In this document: piece by piece, positions 46,268 to 56,877 of the stretch | Layout: every line of letters begins with the position of its first letter | Numbering within the stretch: the first letter of the stretch is position 1 | Assembly: GCF_963259705.1 (NCBI RefSeq) | Contig: NC_081840.1 | Span: 6,567,062-6,631,061 of the forward strand | Length of the DNA stretch: 64,000 nucleotides | Direction: 5' to 3' | Source of the DNA: Myotis daubentonii | Lineage: Eukaryota; Chordata; Mammalia; Chiroptera; Vespertilionidae | Notes under the pieces: model-generated | Told to the model about the DNA's origin: nothing | What the model saw: only the letters and a program-made list of their open reading frames with translations | The model's database searches: none | Made by a program: the position numbers and the translations under genes

Positions 46268-46682
46268 CTAGATGCCCAGCGCATGAAAATTCATGCACTG
46301 GAGGGGGGGCGGTCCCTCAGCCCAGCCTGCTCACAGTCTGGGAGCCCTCAGGGGCAGGAGGCAACCTGGCCATCGGGGAAAGGCGACACCCCTATCACAC
46401 CTCTGCTACTGCCACTACCGGCAGCGCAAGCCTTGGCTGGTCCTGGTTACCTGCGCCTCAGGCTGGCCCTAGGTGCCTGGGCAGCTGACATCCGAGGCTT
46501 GCCTGTGCCTCGGGCTGGCCCTGGGCAGCTGGGGGGCTGAGGGCGGGTCTGGCCGCATGAGCCTGCCACCCCCAGCAGGGCTGAAAGCACAGGGGGACTC
46601 CAGCGGGGCTGAGGGGACTGGGCGCTACCATCTTTGTGATGGTGTGACATCAATTTGCATATTCCTTCTTTATTAGGTAGGA
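46268..46682 (-). mobile_element. Non-autonomous Helitron, 415 bp
   Basis: On the minus strand it begins TCCTACCTAATAAAGAAGG and ends GCTGGGCATCTAG, after the palindromic region (plus strand gcatgaaaattcatgc). A/T host bases lie at the edges. It is the longest Helitron in the window. No Rep/helicase frame. Confidence 0.92.
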
Positions 46683-47585
46683 TATTTTGTATATGAAATC
46701 TCTCCACATTTTAACACGTGGGAGTTTTTATCTTCCATGCTCTGCTCCCCGTTCTGGACCCAGCATCCCACAGCTGTTTCCCTGAGCCTTCAGACCCCCA
46801 TACCCCTACGGGCTCCCCACTGAGCCTTCCTACCCCTCTCAGGTGATTCTGCCTCCTCTCCCCACCCCTAGCTGTCTTGGGGAGACAGGCAGAGCACCCC
46901 CTCCATTGCCTCATTTCCGGAGGCTGCCTCAGGGATCTGGGTCCTCCCTTGGGAGAAGGTGGCCAAGGCCAAGGTCAGGAGAACATTGCAGGAACAGCCT
47001 GGGACATGTGACCTGGCTCCTGGCCCTTCTCTGCTCCGTGGCTCTGACTTGGGGGCAGGGCCGGGCATGTGACAAGTGGGGTCCTAAGGAAATCGATAGG
47101 AACTTTTAAGACGGCGACAGACAGCAGTGTGGCCCTTCGGAGGAGAACGGGGCCCGGTGGTATATCCAGGAAGCTGCCCGGCCGGACAGCCCCAGATACA
47201 GGCTCACCTTTCTGCCTAAAAAGATGGATGTCAACTGATAAAAATGGCATCTCTTTGCTGCTTTATCCAGTCACGTGTCACCAGACGTTCTTCATCGAGA
47301 AGAGCCTCCTCTTGCTGACCTGAAATTGTCGAGTGGGCGGAGACTGGGGCCATCATGTTCTCTGTGGGCTCCACTCGGGGAGCGGCCAGCAGCTCCGTGC
47401 CTCAGCGGCCCCATCTGTGCCGGAGGGGCCGGCCCGGCCGAGCCCTCTGGACCAGGCTGGGGTGGCCCTCAGCACTTCCCTGCTCGGCTCTGAAGGCAGG
47501 GCCTTGGGGGCCACGGAGAGCCCCCCCCTCCCCACTACCAGGAAGCCCGTGACCCTGTCCTCCCGTCCTCCTGGGCCTCACCGAA
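46683..47585. other. Unique sequence, no gene seen
   Basis: No repeat or coding domain recognised. Confidence 0.45.
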
Positions 47586-47930
47586 TTCTGCTTCACTTTC
47601 CTCGCATGGTGTTTTTAACAAGGATCCACATACTTGGACCAAACCCGGCTGTTACCCTGGAGGCCGCCAATAAATTTCGTAGGCAAATAAAATTGACTGA
47701 AAATTAGCATAAGAAGCCTTAAATTAACAGGATGTAATTTTATGAGGATCTCACAAACCAGTCAAAGATGTATGTCAGCCCGGGGTGAGTCAACCCTTTC
47801 AAGTTCTTTCATTATATAATGCTGCTAATTTTTCTCAAATGTAAGCCGAGTGTTTTCTTCCTAAACACTGTGTTCTTTGTTCTGCAATTTGGAAAAATAA
47901 ATTCCCCTTAAGGCAATGCTTTGCTCAACC
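47586..47930. other. AT-rich unique block, candidate conserved non-coding element
   Basis: Non-repetitive AT-rich island between GC-rich flanks: ccaataaatttcgtaggcaa (47667-47686), gaaaattagcataagaagcc (47699-47718), aaattaacaggatgtaattt (47722-47741) and ggaaaaataaattcccctta (47891-47910). It contains attagcat (POU-like on the complement) and several TAAT cores. Confidence 0.4.
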
Positions 47931-49094
47931 ACAAAGCAAGGCAGGGAGGCGGGCTCCGAGGTGCCCCGGCCGCCCCTCTGTCTAGGAAGCCCCCAGACGC
48001 ACCGCACAGCACGATGCGGGCGGCTCCAAGGTCAGGGTCACCGAGGCTGCCAGTGAGACGGAGGTGCTGACTCCGATGGCTGGTGGGCGCTCCCTGGGAA
48101 AGGCCGGCCTTCCCTGTCTATGGTCCAAGGCTGCCCCAATGGGGGGGGGTGTGGCTGAGGGCACAGGGCAGTGAGGTCCCACCTTTGCTGGCACATGCCC
48201 CACGCCAGGTGCCGGGCACAGTCAGGTGAACTTGGCCCACCCTGGAATGCTCCAGGTAGCTTGACCAGGGCTTCCTGGAGCACAGGCCAGAGGCTCAGCA
48301 CCCACCCAAGTCTGAGCAGGCTGTAGGGGTGGGGGTGAAGGAGGCCTTAAAGGGCCAGCCTGCACTGGCTGGAGCTGGGGAGGCGTTGCAGAGGTGAGAG
48401 GAGGCGAAGAGCCTTAGAGTCACTGTGCCGCCGAGCTGGGAGGGCGCGACTCAGAGTACGGGGGCTGGGGGTGGAAGGTGGGGGCGGAGGGAAGGTACGG
48501 GGCCCCAGGAGGCCCTTCCCACAAGATGCAGGTTCTGGAGAGACAAGTGACCCAGGAAACAGCTGACAGCCATTCAAGTCCATGTCCACCCAGATCGTGT
48601 CCCCCTCCCCGCCCCCCCCCGCCCCCCGAATAAGTCAAGATGACAGGTTCAGGTCACCGAGCGACATCCCAGGAGACCGCTGGAGGTCCCGACCCAGGCC
48701 TGGAGGTCCAGGTTAGGCTTGCCAAGGAGACGGCCGCGTGTGGAAGGTTTAGAGGGCACACGGCCTGGGCGGGAGGTCCTCGCGGGGCCAGGTGAGACCA
48801 CGTGGGGCTGCCGAGATGAGGAGGAGGCTCACAGGGAGCCCAGGGGGCCATCCTTCAGAGCCTGGGTGGAGGACGGCAGCAGAGGAGGGTGGAAGGGTCT
48901 GACCGCCCGGCAAGAACGGCCTGGACTCGGGCAGCGTGCCCAGAGGCAAGAGCAGCTGTGAGGACAGAAAACATGCTGTGGTCTGGCCTCTGGCTTCCAG
49001 GCCCGAGCTCCTCAAACGCTTGCAATTTCCCAAGTGATAAGAGAGTAGGGGCCTCTTCTGGTCTCATGCTGGTCTCTGCCCGGTTCCTGACACA
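47931..49094. other. GC-rich unique sequence, no gene seen
   Basis: C-runs lie at about 48606-48627. No repeat family or coding domain. Confidence 0.45.
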
Positions 49095-49506
49095 GCGCCC
49101 TGAACCCCCGTGGCATCTCCCGGGTGACAGCGCCCCAAACCCCCGTGGCATCTCCCGGGTGATACGGCCCCGAACCCCGTGGCATTTCCCAGGTGATACG
49201 GCCCCGAACCCCGTGGCATTTCCCAAGTGATATGGCCCCGAACCCCGTGGCATCTCCCGGGTGATATAGCCCCGAACCCCGTGGCATCTCCCGGGTGATA
49301 CGGCCCCGAACCCCGTGGCATTTCCCAGGTGACAGGGCCCCAAACCCTGTGGCATTTCCCGGGTGACAGGGCCCCGAACCCCGTGGCATTTCCCGGGTGA
49401 CAGGGCCCCGAACCCCGTGGCATTTCCCGGGTGACAGGGCCCCGAACCCCGTGGCATTTCCCGGGTGACAGGGCCCCGAACCCCGTGGCTTTTCCCGGGT
49501 GACAGG
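49095..49506. repeat. 34-bp minisatellite, 12 copies
   Basis: The unit is about gccccgaaccccgtggcat followed by ttcccgggtgacagg. The rightmost copies (about 49370-49480) are identical, and copies toward the left carry more changes (gtgatacgg, gtgatatag, cccaggtg). The minus strand is free of stops in all three frames, so frames covering 48855-49575 all give the same 34-residue Gly/Pro/His/Cys-rich repeat. That follows from the unit length and is not evidence of a protein. Confidence 0.97.
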
Positions 49507-51014
49507 AGTGGCTTTCCTTCTAATGGGGTGACTCTGAGTGGGCTTATGAAGGGGGCTGGTCACCGGAAAGACCAAGCCACGATTAGAAGTTCAGAATTTT
49601 CGCACCCCCAGTCCTGCGTCTCCAGGGAGGGGAGAGGGGCCGGAGGTGGAGTGAAGAACTGGTCTCCCCTACGTGAGGGAGCCTCCCCTAAACCCCCGCA
49701 CGAGGGTGCAGGGCTCCCACACCTGGACAGTAACTCTCCCAACCCCCCGGACAGGAGCGCCTGCACGCGGGACCCTCCTGGACCTGCTGTAGGCGTCCCT
49801 CCACCTGGCCGTCCCCTTGTCACACCTTCAATAAACATAAATGCGCAAAGTGGTTCCTAACTCCGGGACTGGTCTGGCAAATGATTTTCACCAGGGAGGG
49901 TTCCGTGGGTTCCGTGGGCCTCTCCCTGGTACCCAGGCAGACGGGGTGGGGGTGACCTCAGGGCCTACTTCTTGGCACCGGTCTCTGAAGGGGGCGGGCT
50001 CGTTGGGCTGAGCTCCTAACCTGGGGGGTCTGGGCACAGACACGCCTGCGCGTCTCGCTCCGGCCACGAGGAAAACTCCTTCCCACGCGTGGAAATGAGG
50101 AGACGGTCTGCCTTCTGAGTGTCTGGGAATCTGCGCGGGGACGCTGGCGGGGGTGGGGGGGCAGGGATGCAGCTGGTGCCCCAGGGGTCACACTTGGTGC
50201 TAGTCAGAGCACAGAACCACCGTGTCATCACAGAGAGCGCGTCATCCAAGGAGGTCCTGGAGGTGGCAGGTGGGAGGGGCAGCCGGCGGCGTCCAGCCCA
50301 CCTTGTCTGCTGGGTGTGCTGCTCCGGGGGCTCTGAGCTCCTGGGCTCCAGGTGTGAGGTCTCCAGGGAACCACCAACACGCTGGCAGGACCGATGTGGG
50401 GCGACGGCCCATCGAGCCGTCTCAGTAACTGTCACCTATCCAGCCAGTCACCTCTGCTGGGATTCAGGCCAACTGGACGCTTGGTCCTTACTCGCCTTCC
50501 GTGGATGGTCACACCTGCCCAAGCCCAGGCCACGCACGTGACAGGTGTGTATCTCACTGGGCATGGGCCCCTTGGCACCTGGTTTTGTGAACTTGGCTCT
50601 AGAGCATCCGCCTTGGGAGCCTGGATGCAGGGAATTCTCCAAGGTGATAAGGGACCTCCCTCAGCCTCCTGGCTCACCAGGGGCCAAAGGGGTTCATCCC
50701 TAAACTGCTTCGCTGCAAACCCATGTCACGCCTGAACCCTCCTCCCTCCTGTCCCTGTGCGGGATAGTCTGTCACAGCCCAGCACTCTCAGCCTTCCCTT
50801 GGCGGGGACCCCGAGAAAGGCATGTGGCACGTGCCGGAGAATGTCCCCCATCGACCACACGGGCCATCGAGTTGTCAGCCGCACGAGGAGCGGGACAGGC
50901 TGCCCGGGAGGACCGGTGATTAGAAATGAACAGCCACACGGAGGAGACACAGGAGTTGGGGGCAGGGTGGAGACAGAGCCGCTCCCACAGGCCAGCGCTG
51001 GCCGAGTGGAGGGT
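49507..51014. other. GC-rich unique sequence, no gene seen
   Basis: cttcaataaacataaatgcg (49826-49845) contains AATAAA but no transcript can be tied to it. No repeat or coding domain. Confidence 0.45.
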
Positions 51015-51017
51015 GTG

Positions 51018-51375
51018 GGTTACCCGCTGCTCTGGCTGCCATAACACAGGACCACGGGCGGGGCTGCTTCAACGGCAGGTGCTACTGTCTGGCCGTGCTG
51101 GAGGCTGAAGTCCGAGAGCAAGGTGCTGCCCCCAGGCCTCTCTCCGTGGCTTGTAGGCGGCCGTCTTCCCCTCTCAGAGTCTGCACACCTTCCCTCTGTG
51201 CGTGTCTGTGTCCTAATCTCCTCTGTATGAAGGACAGTCAGATAGGCGTAGGGCCCACCCTAGGGACCTCACTATAACCGAGATACCTCTTCAGAGACCC
51301 CATCTCCCAAGACAGCCACCTTCGAGGTACTGAGGGGTAAGACTCGAAGCATGAATTCTGCAGGGATAGGGTTCA
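51018..51375 (-). mobile_element. MLT1-type LTR, reverse orientation
   Basis: ctgctctggctgccataaca (51028-51047), gtaggcggccgtcttcccct (51153-51172), gtgtctgtgtcctaatctcc (51202-51221), tagggcccaccctagggacc (51249-51268) and ccaccttcgaggtactgagg (51317-51336). Confidence 0.9.
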
Positions 51376-51439
51376 GCACAGAGCAGGGAGGAACTTCAGC
51401 GAGATTCTGAAAGTGAGCCTGGAGCACGAAGTTTGAAGA

Positions 51440-51650
51440 GCACTCTTCCCAGTCCCTTGGCCTGCGGGGGCGGACACGCGCCCGACGGGTTAATCAGCGC
51501 GGGCTTCTGCAAGACTCACCGGGTGATAAGTACGAACGTCCTTCACATCGAGTGCACGCGTCTGCCCTGAAATTAGCGAACTATTCATCACGATGATGCC
51601 TATTTTCCAGGAAAATTAGGTAATTGCAGCCCAGGTGGGCAAGCCTTCAT
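51440..51650. other. Candidate conserved non-coding block
   Basis: Non-repetitive, with regularly spaced cores: gggttaatcagcgc (about 51487), cgggtgataagtacg (about 51519), ctgaaattagcgaactattc (51568-51587) and gaaaattaggtaattgcagc (51611-51630). No repeat family is recognised. Confidence 0.38.
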
Positions 51651-53200
51651 CGGCACCTCATTTTCCCACCCTTCATGTCATCCCAAGAGCGCTCACTCCA
51701 CTCCTCACCCGCCCGGGTGACAGAGGCCACTCCCGGGGACGTCCAGGAGGGCTCTTGTCCCTGTCCAGACGCAGCGGGACGCTGACAGCTGCCCCCGAGT
51801 GCGTGGGTGGCTATCACACATCCACGTCCCCTGGACAGGAGCTGTCCGCAGCAACGACCACTCAAGCAGAACGTGGAGGCAGCAGGAAAGTTGGTGAGAC
51901 TCTTCTCCGTCTCCAGCCCCCGGGCAACTCTTAGAACTTTTAGGTTCCAAAGAGGAGGAAGCCGGACTGGGCCACACAGAGGCCCGTGTCAGTCAGGTTA
52001 GGCGAGGTTCTGCTCTACCAACGAGCAGCCCCCCATTTCTGTGGCTTCCACTCCCACATGTATGCCGCCTCACCCCACACACCCATCTTTAAGGAGGCCT
52101 TGCTATCACTCTGCTGTCCTTGCTCCGGGACCTGGACAGACAGGACAGACCCCTCCCCGGCATCGCTGGCTTCAGGGGCATCAAGAAACGCCTGGCGGCT
52201 CTTACATCTGCTCCTAGAAGCGACGGTGACAGTGCCCTGCCTTTCACTGTGCCACCCCCGCCCCTGGCCTTAACGGGGTGAAGCATGCCACCCTCCGGCC
52301 GAGAGGGACAGCAAACAGTGGGAACAACGTTACAATCGGCCACAGGCTGTCAGCACACCCCACTCACCTTCCTCACAGCCCCAGGGCCCCTCCACAGGGG
52401 ACAGCGAGGGACAGACAGCCGAGAGGCTCCGCACAGACGCCCCCCACGGGGAACGGGCAGCCTCGCCGGGAAGAGGTGGCGCGCGGGAGGCCTCCCCAGG
52501 GCCTTCGGAGCCCGGAGCATCTTTGGAGGCCACCGCCAGGTCCCACTTGCGCATTCGCTATTAAAACGCGCACCTTGGGCTCGGACACGGGGTTCATCAT
52601 CGTCCTTACTTCCTGGCACAGGATCACGGACTGTCCACTGTCGCTAGTCTCTGTCACTAGTGTTCACCTCTGTCCCCAACCCCCACCCTCACTCCCCGGC
52701 CCCTCCAGGCGCTCACCGGAATGTTTCCGGGATGTTCTTGAATACAAACTGAACTTAGAGAAACATGCAGCCGCCGGGTTTGGGTAAGTGCTATTTCTGT
52801 TGCAAGTACATTCTGTTGTGCTATAGAGTTCCTGCTTCTCGCTCCCTGCAGTCAACAGCCTTAAAAGCTGTCCTGCTGCTTGGTGCTGAATGCGCGGGGA
52901 CTCAGGGGGCGCCGACGATGCTATGGGACCCCACCTCCCCTGCGGTGGACACGGGTGCTGTCCCTTCACCTGCTCCCTGACCCCGGGCCCCGTGCATGTT
53001 CTAGGGAGGGGGCCGTTCAGTCACGGGCCACACGGCAGAGTGTGACACGTGTCCCCCACCCCCAGCAGCGCACGAGGGGCCCATTCCCTCCCATCTCCTC
53101 CAACCGCCCAGCTAATCCTTTTACAAAATTGGCCTCTTATTCTTTTTGCATTTCCCCCCCAGAATTACTAGTGAAATGGAGTATCTCTTCACACACGTTT
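51651..53200. other. Unique sequence, no gene seen
   Basis: About 51985-52080 may hold a diverged old repeat (gtcagtcaggttaggcg...) that I cannot assign. No coding domain. Confidence 0.45.
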
Positions 53201-53204
53201 GCTT

Positions 53205-53268
53205 TTCAGATTTTTTTTCAATCCTCACCCAAGGACACATCTTTATGGATTTTAGAGAGAGAGGAGAA

Positions 53269-53351
<83 letters not shown>
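53205..53351 (-). mobile_element. Ves-type SINE 3' tail with expanded (GA)n
   Basis: The tail module caatcctcacccaaggacac (53219-53238) is followed by a roughly 90-bp ga run (53255-53348). The tRNA-like half is missing. Confidence 0.85.
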
Positions 53352-53352
<1 letters not shown>

Positions 53353-53576
53353 TTGATTGGCCATAAGGGAGTCAATTTTCGCTACATTGAAAATTAATTT
53401 ATCCTTTCCTCTCTGGCTGTGATTCCACCTCTATTAAATACTATGTTTTCATATGTAAAAGGTGAGGTTTAAGGCCTCTCTCCTGTTTTCTTAGCCCCAA
53501 GAGCCCACACTGTTATGGTCCCTTCCCCAGTGTGCTATGGTGGGTCACTCTTGTAATTCAGTTACTAATCAGTAGC
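53352..53576. other. Short unique stretch
   Basis: Nothing recognised. Confidence 0.4.
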
Positions 53577-53660
53577 CATCTTTCTCTCTCTCTCTCTCCC
53601 TCTCTCTCATACGCCTCCCTCTCTCCCTTCCACTCTCTCCAAAAATCAATGAAACACATA
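53577..53660 (+). mobile_element. Probable SINE 3' tail fragment
   Basis: A CT-rich run followed by ccaaaaatcaatgaaacaca (53639-53658), the form of a Ves SINE 3' end. Short, so the call is tentative. Confidence 0.5.
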
Positions 53661-53824
53661 CCCTCAGGTGCGGATTAACAACAACCACAAAGTCACAAGA
53701 TGAGGCTGAAGTTTATCAGACATGCTGCTCCATCTGTTCAGAGTCGTTTGCTCCTTCAGCTCAATGACGTGGGAAATCTCCCCGACAGACTCTCCGGGGC
53801 TGGATGCTCCCTGGGCGCCTAGAG

Positions 53825-54220
53825 CAGTGGTCGGCAAACTGCGGCTCTCGAGCCACATGCGGCTCTTGGGCCCCTTGAGTGTGGCTCTTCCACAAAATAC
53901 CACGTGCGGGCGCGCACATACAGTGCGATTGAAACTTCGTGGCCCATGCGCAGAAGTCGGTTTTCGGAAAGGAGACAGACGAAACAAGCCTACAAGACGA
54001 GTGTGGATGGGAGAGTTGGAAGGGGTCGACCTCAGCGAACGTACCTCAATCAGATTGAGGACGTTTTTAGCAAAGGCCAGCTTAGGAGTACCCTAATTAA
54101 GTTAATAACAATGTACCTACCTATATAGTTTAAGTTTAAAAAATTTGGCTCTCAAAAGAAATTTCAATCGTTGTGCTGTTGATATTTGGCTCTGTGGACT
54201 AATGAGTTTGGCGACCACTG
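53825..54220 (+). mobile_element. Non-autonomous hAT element, 396 bp, exact 8-bp target duplication
   Basis: gcctagag flanks both sides (53817-53824 and 54221-54228). The ends are CAGTGGTCGGCAAACTGC and gagtttggcgaccactg. It is the longer version of the element at 38230-38441. The extra middle (about 53890-54085) includes a plus frame with GRGRPQRTYLNQIE-like residues. That frame may be the remnant of a captured or parental coding segment, but it is too short to call. Confidence 0.95.
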
Positions 54221-54228
54221 GCCTAGAG

Positions 54229-54993
54229 CAACCTCCACTCGGGCCGTTTTCAACATGCTCTGCCGGCTTCGTTAGTTAGCGGCTTACTTGGAATCGGGCC
54301 TCTATTTATGTAACTGAAGTTGACCTGTTTCTTTCTGACGCTGACCCCATCTGAACTTGGAATACATGTTATTTCAGCCTCATAAAGTGCGTTGGGCAGC
54401 TTTCCCTTTTATCTGGAACAAGTTCTCCGAGAGGATCTCACCCTCAGGGCTCCTCAGAACTCTCACCTAAAGCTACCACGCGGAGAATGGCTCGAGGCGA
54501 ACGTCTTTGTCTGCTATTTCACTTTCTTAAGAGCTTAAGTTGATGTTATTCCATCTTCTAAGTCTTGTTTCTTTCTTGACTGCTGCTCTATTAATCAGTT
54601 CCAAAGAGGGATATTTTCCGTGACAGTGAGGATTGTTGATTTATCCAGTTCTCGCTATAATTTCATTGGTTGTGGCTTCACTTAGTCCAATGGTTTCTTT
54701 TTCTTTATTTTTTTTTTAATACTCATCCAAGGGTTATGTTTTTATTGATTTTAGAGAGAGAAGATGGGGGGGAAGGAGAGAGAGAGAGAGAGAGATATCG
54801 ACGTGAGAGATATGGATCGGTTGCCTCCCATACGCTCCCTGACCGGGATTGAATTAACCCACCACCTTTTTGGTATACGGGACAACGCTCCCACCAACTG
54901 AGTCACCTGGCTGGGACTTCAATGGTTTCTTTTTAAAAGCACAAGTGTTCCTGATTATTGCATTTCTTCTACAAAACTCTTTTCATTGATGCA
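54229..54993 (-). mobile_element. Probable degraded L1M, reverse, with nested SINE
   Basis: cagcctcataaagtgcgttg (54376-54395) and gggcagctttcccttttatc (54394-54413) resemble reversed L1 reverse transcriptase. gttgatttatccagttctcg (54633-54652) resembles reversed early ORF2. It is strongly diverged and the boundaries are uncertain. Confidence 0.5.
54703..54919 (-). mobile_element. Ves-type SINE with exact 15-bp target duplication
   Basis: caatggtttcttttt occurs at 54688-54702 and 54920-54934. The tail module is atactcatccaagggttatg (54719-54738), followed by a gagagagaga run. On the minus strand it begins GTCCCAGCCAGGTGACTCAG. Confidence 0.95.
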
Positions 54994-55218
54994 TGTATAA
55001 TAATAAAAGCGTAATATGCTAATTAGACCAAACGTCCTTCCGGACGACCTTCCAGACGACCTTTTGGACGAAGCCAGGGCTGTGAGGGAAGCCCAGGTCC
55101 TAGGTGCCTGCCGGAAGCAGGAGGGAAGCCTGGGTCTTGGTGCCGGAGGGAAGCCAGTGCCGGCAGCCGGGGGAAGGAAGGCCTACTCTTGCATGAATTT
55201 TGTGCATTGGGCCTCTAG
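54994..55218 (+). mobile_element. Non-autonomous Helitron, 225 bp
   Basis: The 5' end reads tgtataataataaaagcg, with a probable C-to-G change at the second base of the usual TC. Near the 3' end are the hairpin region (tgcatgaattttgtgca) and gggcctctag. Its interior (cggacgaccttccagacgac) is shared in type with the copy at 56426-56799. Confidence 0.88.
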
Positions 55219-55366
55219 ATAGTTACATAAAATCAAATGCACAGATTTGAGGTCTATTGGTTGATGAATTTTGGCAATGTGTACGCTATGTACCTAGCTC
55301 TCAGATCAAGATATAGCACACTTGGTAAAGTAGATGGTTATCTACTAGTTGTCCACCTGAAACTAA
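55219..55366. mobile_element. L1 3' UTR fragments (two pieces)
   Basis: About 55240-55315 (tgaattttggcaatgtgtac, cagatcaagatatagcac) resembles reversed L1M 3' UTR. About 55330-55366 (gtccacctgaaactaa) is the end of a plus-strand L1 tail that continues at 55732 beyond the Helitron. Confidence 0.55.
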
Positions 55367-55731
55367 TCTATATATATAAAAGGCTAATATGCAAAGTGTC
55401 CCTTCAGGAGTTCAACAGGGAGAACAGGAGTTTGCTCGCTATGACATGCGCTGACCACCAGGGGTGGCGCAGAACATGGTGGGTGACCAGCAGTGGCAGC
55501 GGGAAGCCAAGGGAGCAAGGAAGGAGGAGGTGGGGAAGCTGGGAGGCAGGGAGGCGGGGGGAACCGCGAGGTGGCAGTGCATGAGTGGCGAGGGAAGGAG
55601 GCGGGGAGGCGGGAAGCAGGGGGACCACACGGTGGCGGCCCACAGGGAGGCGGGGGAACCTGATCGGCCCTGATCACTGGCTAGGCCTAGGGGTCCTACC
55701 CATGCACGAATTTCGTGCACTGGGCCTCTAG
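55367..55731 (+). mobile_element. Non-autonomous Helitron, 365 bp
   Basis: Begins tctatatatataaaaggc after a host A. It ends with the near-perfect palindrome tgcacgaatttcgtgca, then ctgggcctctag before a host T. The interior is purine-rich with ggcagggaggcgggggg-type repeats. It splits an L1 tail. Confidence 0.95.
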
Positions 55732-55799
55732 TACAAAATAATACTGAATGTCAACAGTAATTGAAAGATAATTTAATAAAATGGGGGGGAAAGACATAG
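55732..55799 (+). mobile_element. L1 3' terminus (right half)
   Basis: tacaaaataatactgaatgt (55732-55751) and caacagtaattgaaagataa continue the L1 tail from 55366. Confidence 0.75.
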
Positions 55800-56129
55800 A
55801 CCATTTTGGTCACCCCAGGTAATCGCCATGTGCCCCACTCCAGCTACTACTGTAACATGGCCAGTCACTGGCTTGCCTGGTGTGGAACCCCTGGAGAATG
55901 GAGTTCTACAATAGGCACTCATCTGTTTTCGGTTCATTCACTTGGCACAATCCTACCGATTCATGTGGTTGCACGTAGTAGCCACCTTTTTACTGCAGAG
56001 TAGTTTTCCACTGTATGAATAAACCAGTTTGTTTATCCACCTCCTGTTGATGGACATTTGGGCTGTTTCCAGTATTTAGCTATTGTGAAAAAAATGCTAT
56101 GAATCATTTTCACAAGTATTTTATGGTGT

Positions 56130-56410
56130 GTTTTTTTGTTGTGTTGTTTTGTTAATCCTAACCTGAGGATATTTTCTTTCCATTGATTTTTTCTTTTTTT
56201 TAGAGAGAGAGTGGAAAAGAGGGGGTAGAGACAGAAAGAGAGAGAAACAATGATATGAGAGAGACATATCAATTGGTTCCTCCCACACACATTCGACTGG
56301 GGCTGGGAATTGAGCCTGAAACCCAGGTATGTGCCCTTCACCAGAATTGAAGCCAAGACTCTTCAGTCCATGGGCTGATGCTCTAACCACTGAGCCAAAG
56401 CAACTAGGGC
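56130..56410 (-). mobile_element. Ves-type SINE with exact 13-bp target duplication
   Basis: tattttatggtgt lies at 56117-56129 and 56411-56423. The tail module is atcctaacctgaggatattt (56155-56174). On the minus strand it begins GCCCTAGTTGCTTTGGCTCA. Confidence 0.96.
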
Positions 56411-56425
56411 TATTTTATGGTGTTA

Positions 56426-56799
56426 CTAGAGACCTGGTGCACAAAATTCATGCATGGGGTGTGTGTGTGGGGGGGGGGGCCTCAGCCCGGCCTGCACCCT
56501 CTTGCAATCTGGGATCCCTTGGGGGATGTCCGACTGCTGGTTTAGGCCCAATCTGCAGTCAGACATCTCTCTCGCAATCCAGGACTGCTGGCTCTTAACT
56601 GCTCACCTGCCTGCCTGCCTGATCACCCCTAACCACTCTGCCTGCCTCCCTCCTTGCCCCTAACTGCTCGCCTGCCTGCCTGATCACCCCTAACTGCCTC
56701 TGCCTCAGCCCCCGCTGCCATGGCTTCATCTGGAAGGACGTCCGGAAGGTCATTCGGCTATCCGGTCTAATTAGCATATTATACTTTTATTATTATAGA
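56426..56799 (-). mobile_element. Non-autonomous Helitron, 374 bp
   Basis: On the minus strand it begins TCTATAATAATAAAAGTATA and ends GTGCACCAGGTCTCTAG, with host A and T at the edges. It has inserted two bases beyond the SINE's right duplication. A G-run lies at 56469-56478, and (cctg)n-type repeats occur around 56608-56690. Confidence 0.93.
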
Positions 56800-56877
56800 T
56801 GTTTTCAGTCTCAGGGAAGTTACTTAAGAGCAGAATTACTGAATCAGTAGGTAAGTGCGTATTACTTTTATAAGAAA

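Noticed and set aside
49095..49506. CRISPR-like array
   Set aside because: Units are contiguous with no unique spacers, and the DNA is mammalian; it is a minisatellite.
48855..49575. Family of repeat proteins on the minus strand (119, 187 and 200 codons)
   Set aside because: All three frames of a 34-bp minisatellite; there is no promoter, splice or conservation evidence.
49826..49845. AATAAA polyadenylation signal suggesting a gene end
   Set aside because: A single hexamer in isolation, with no upstream exon or coding frame to support a transcript.
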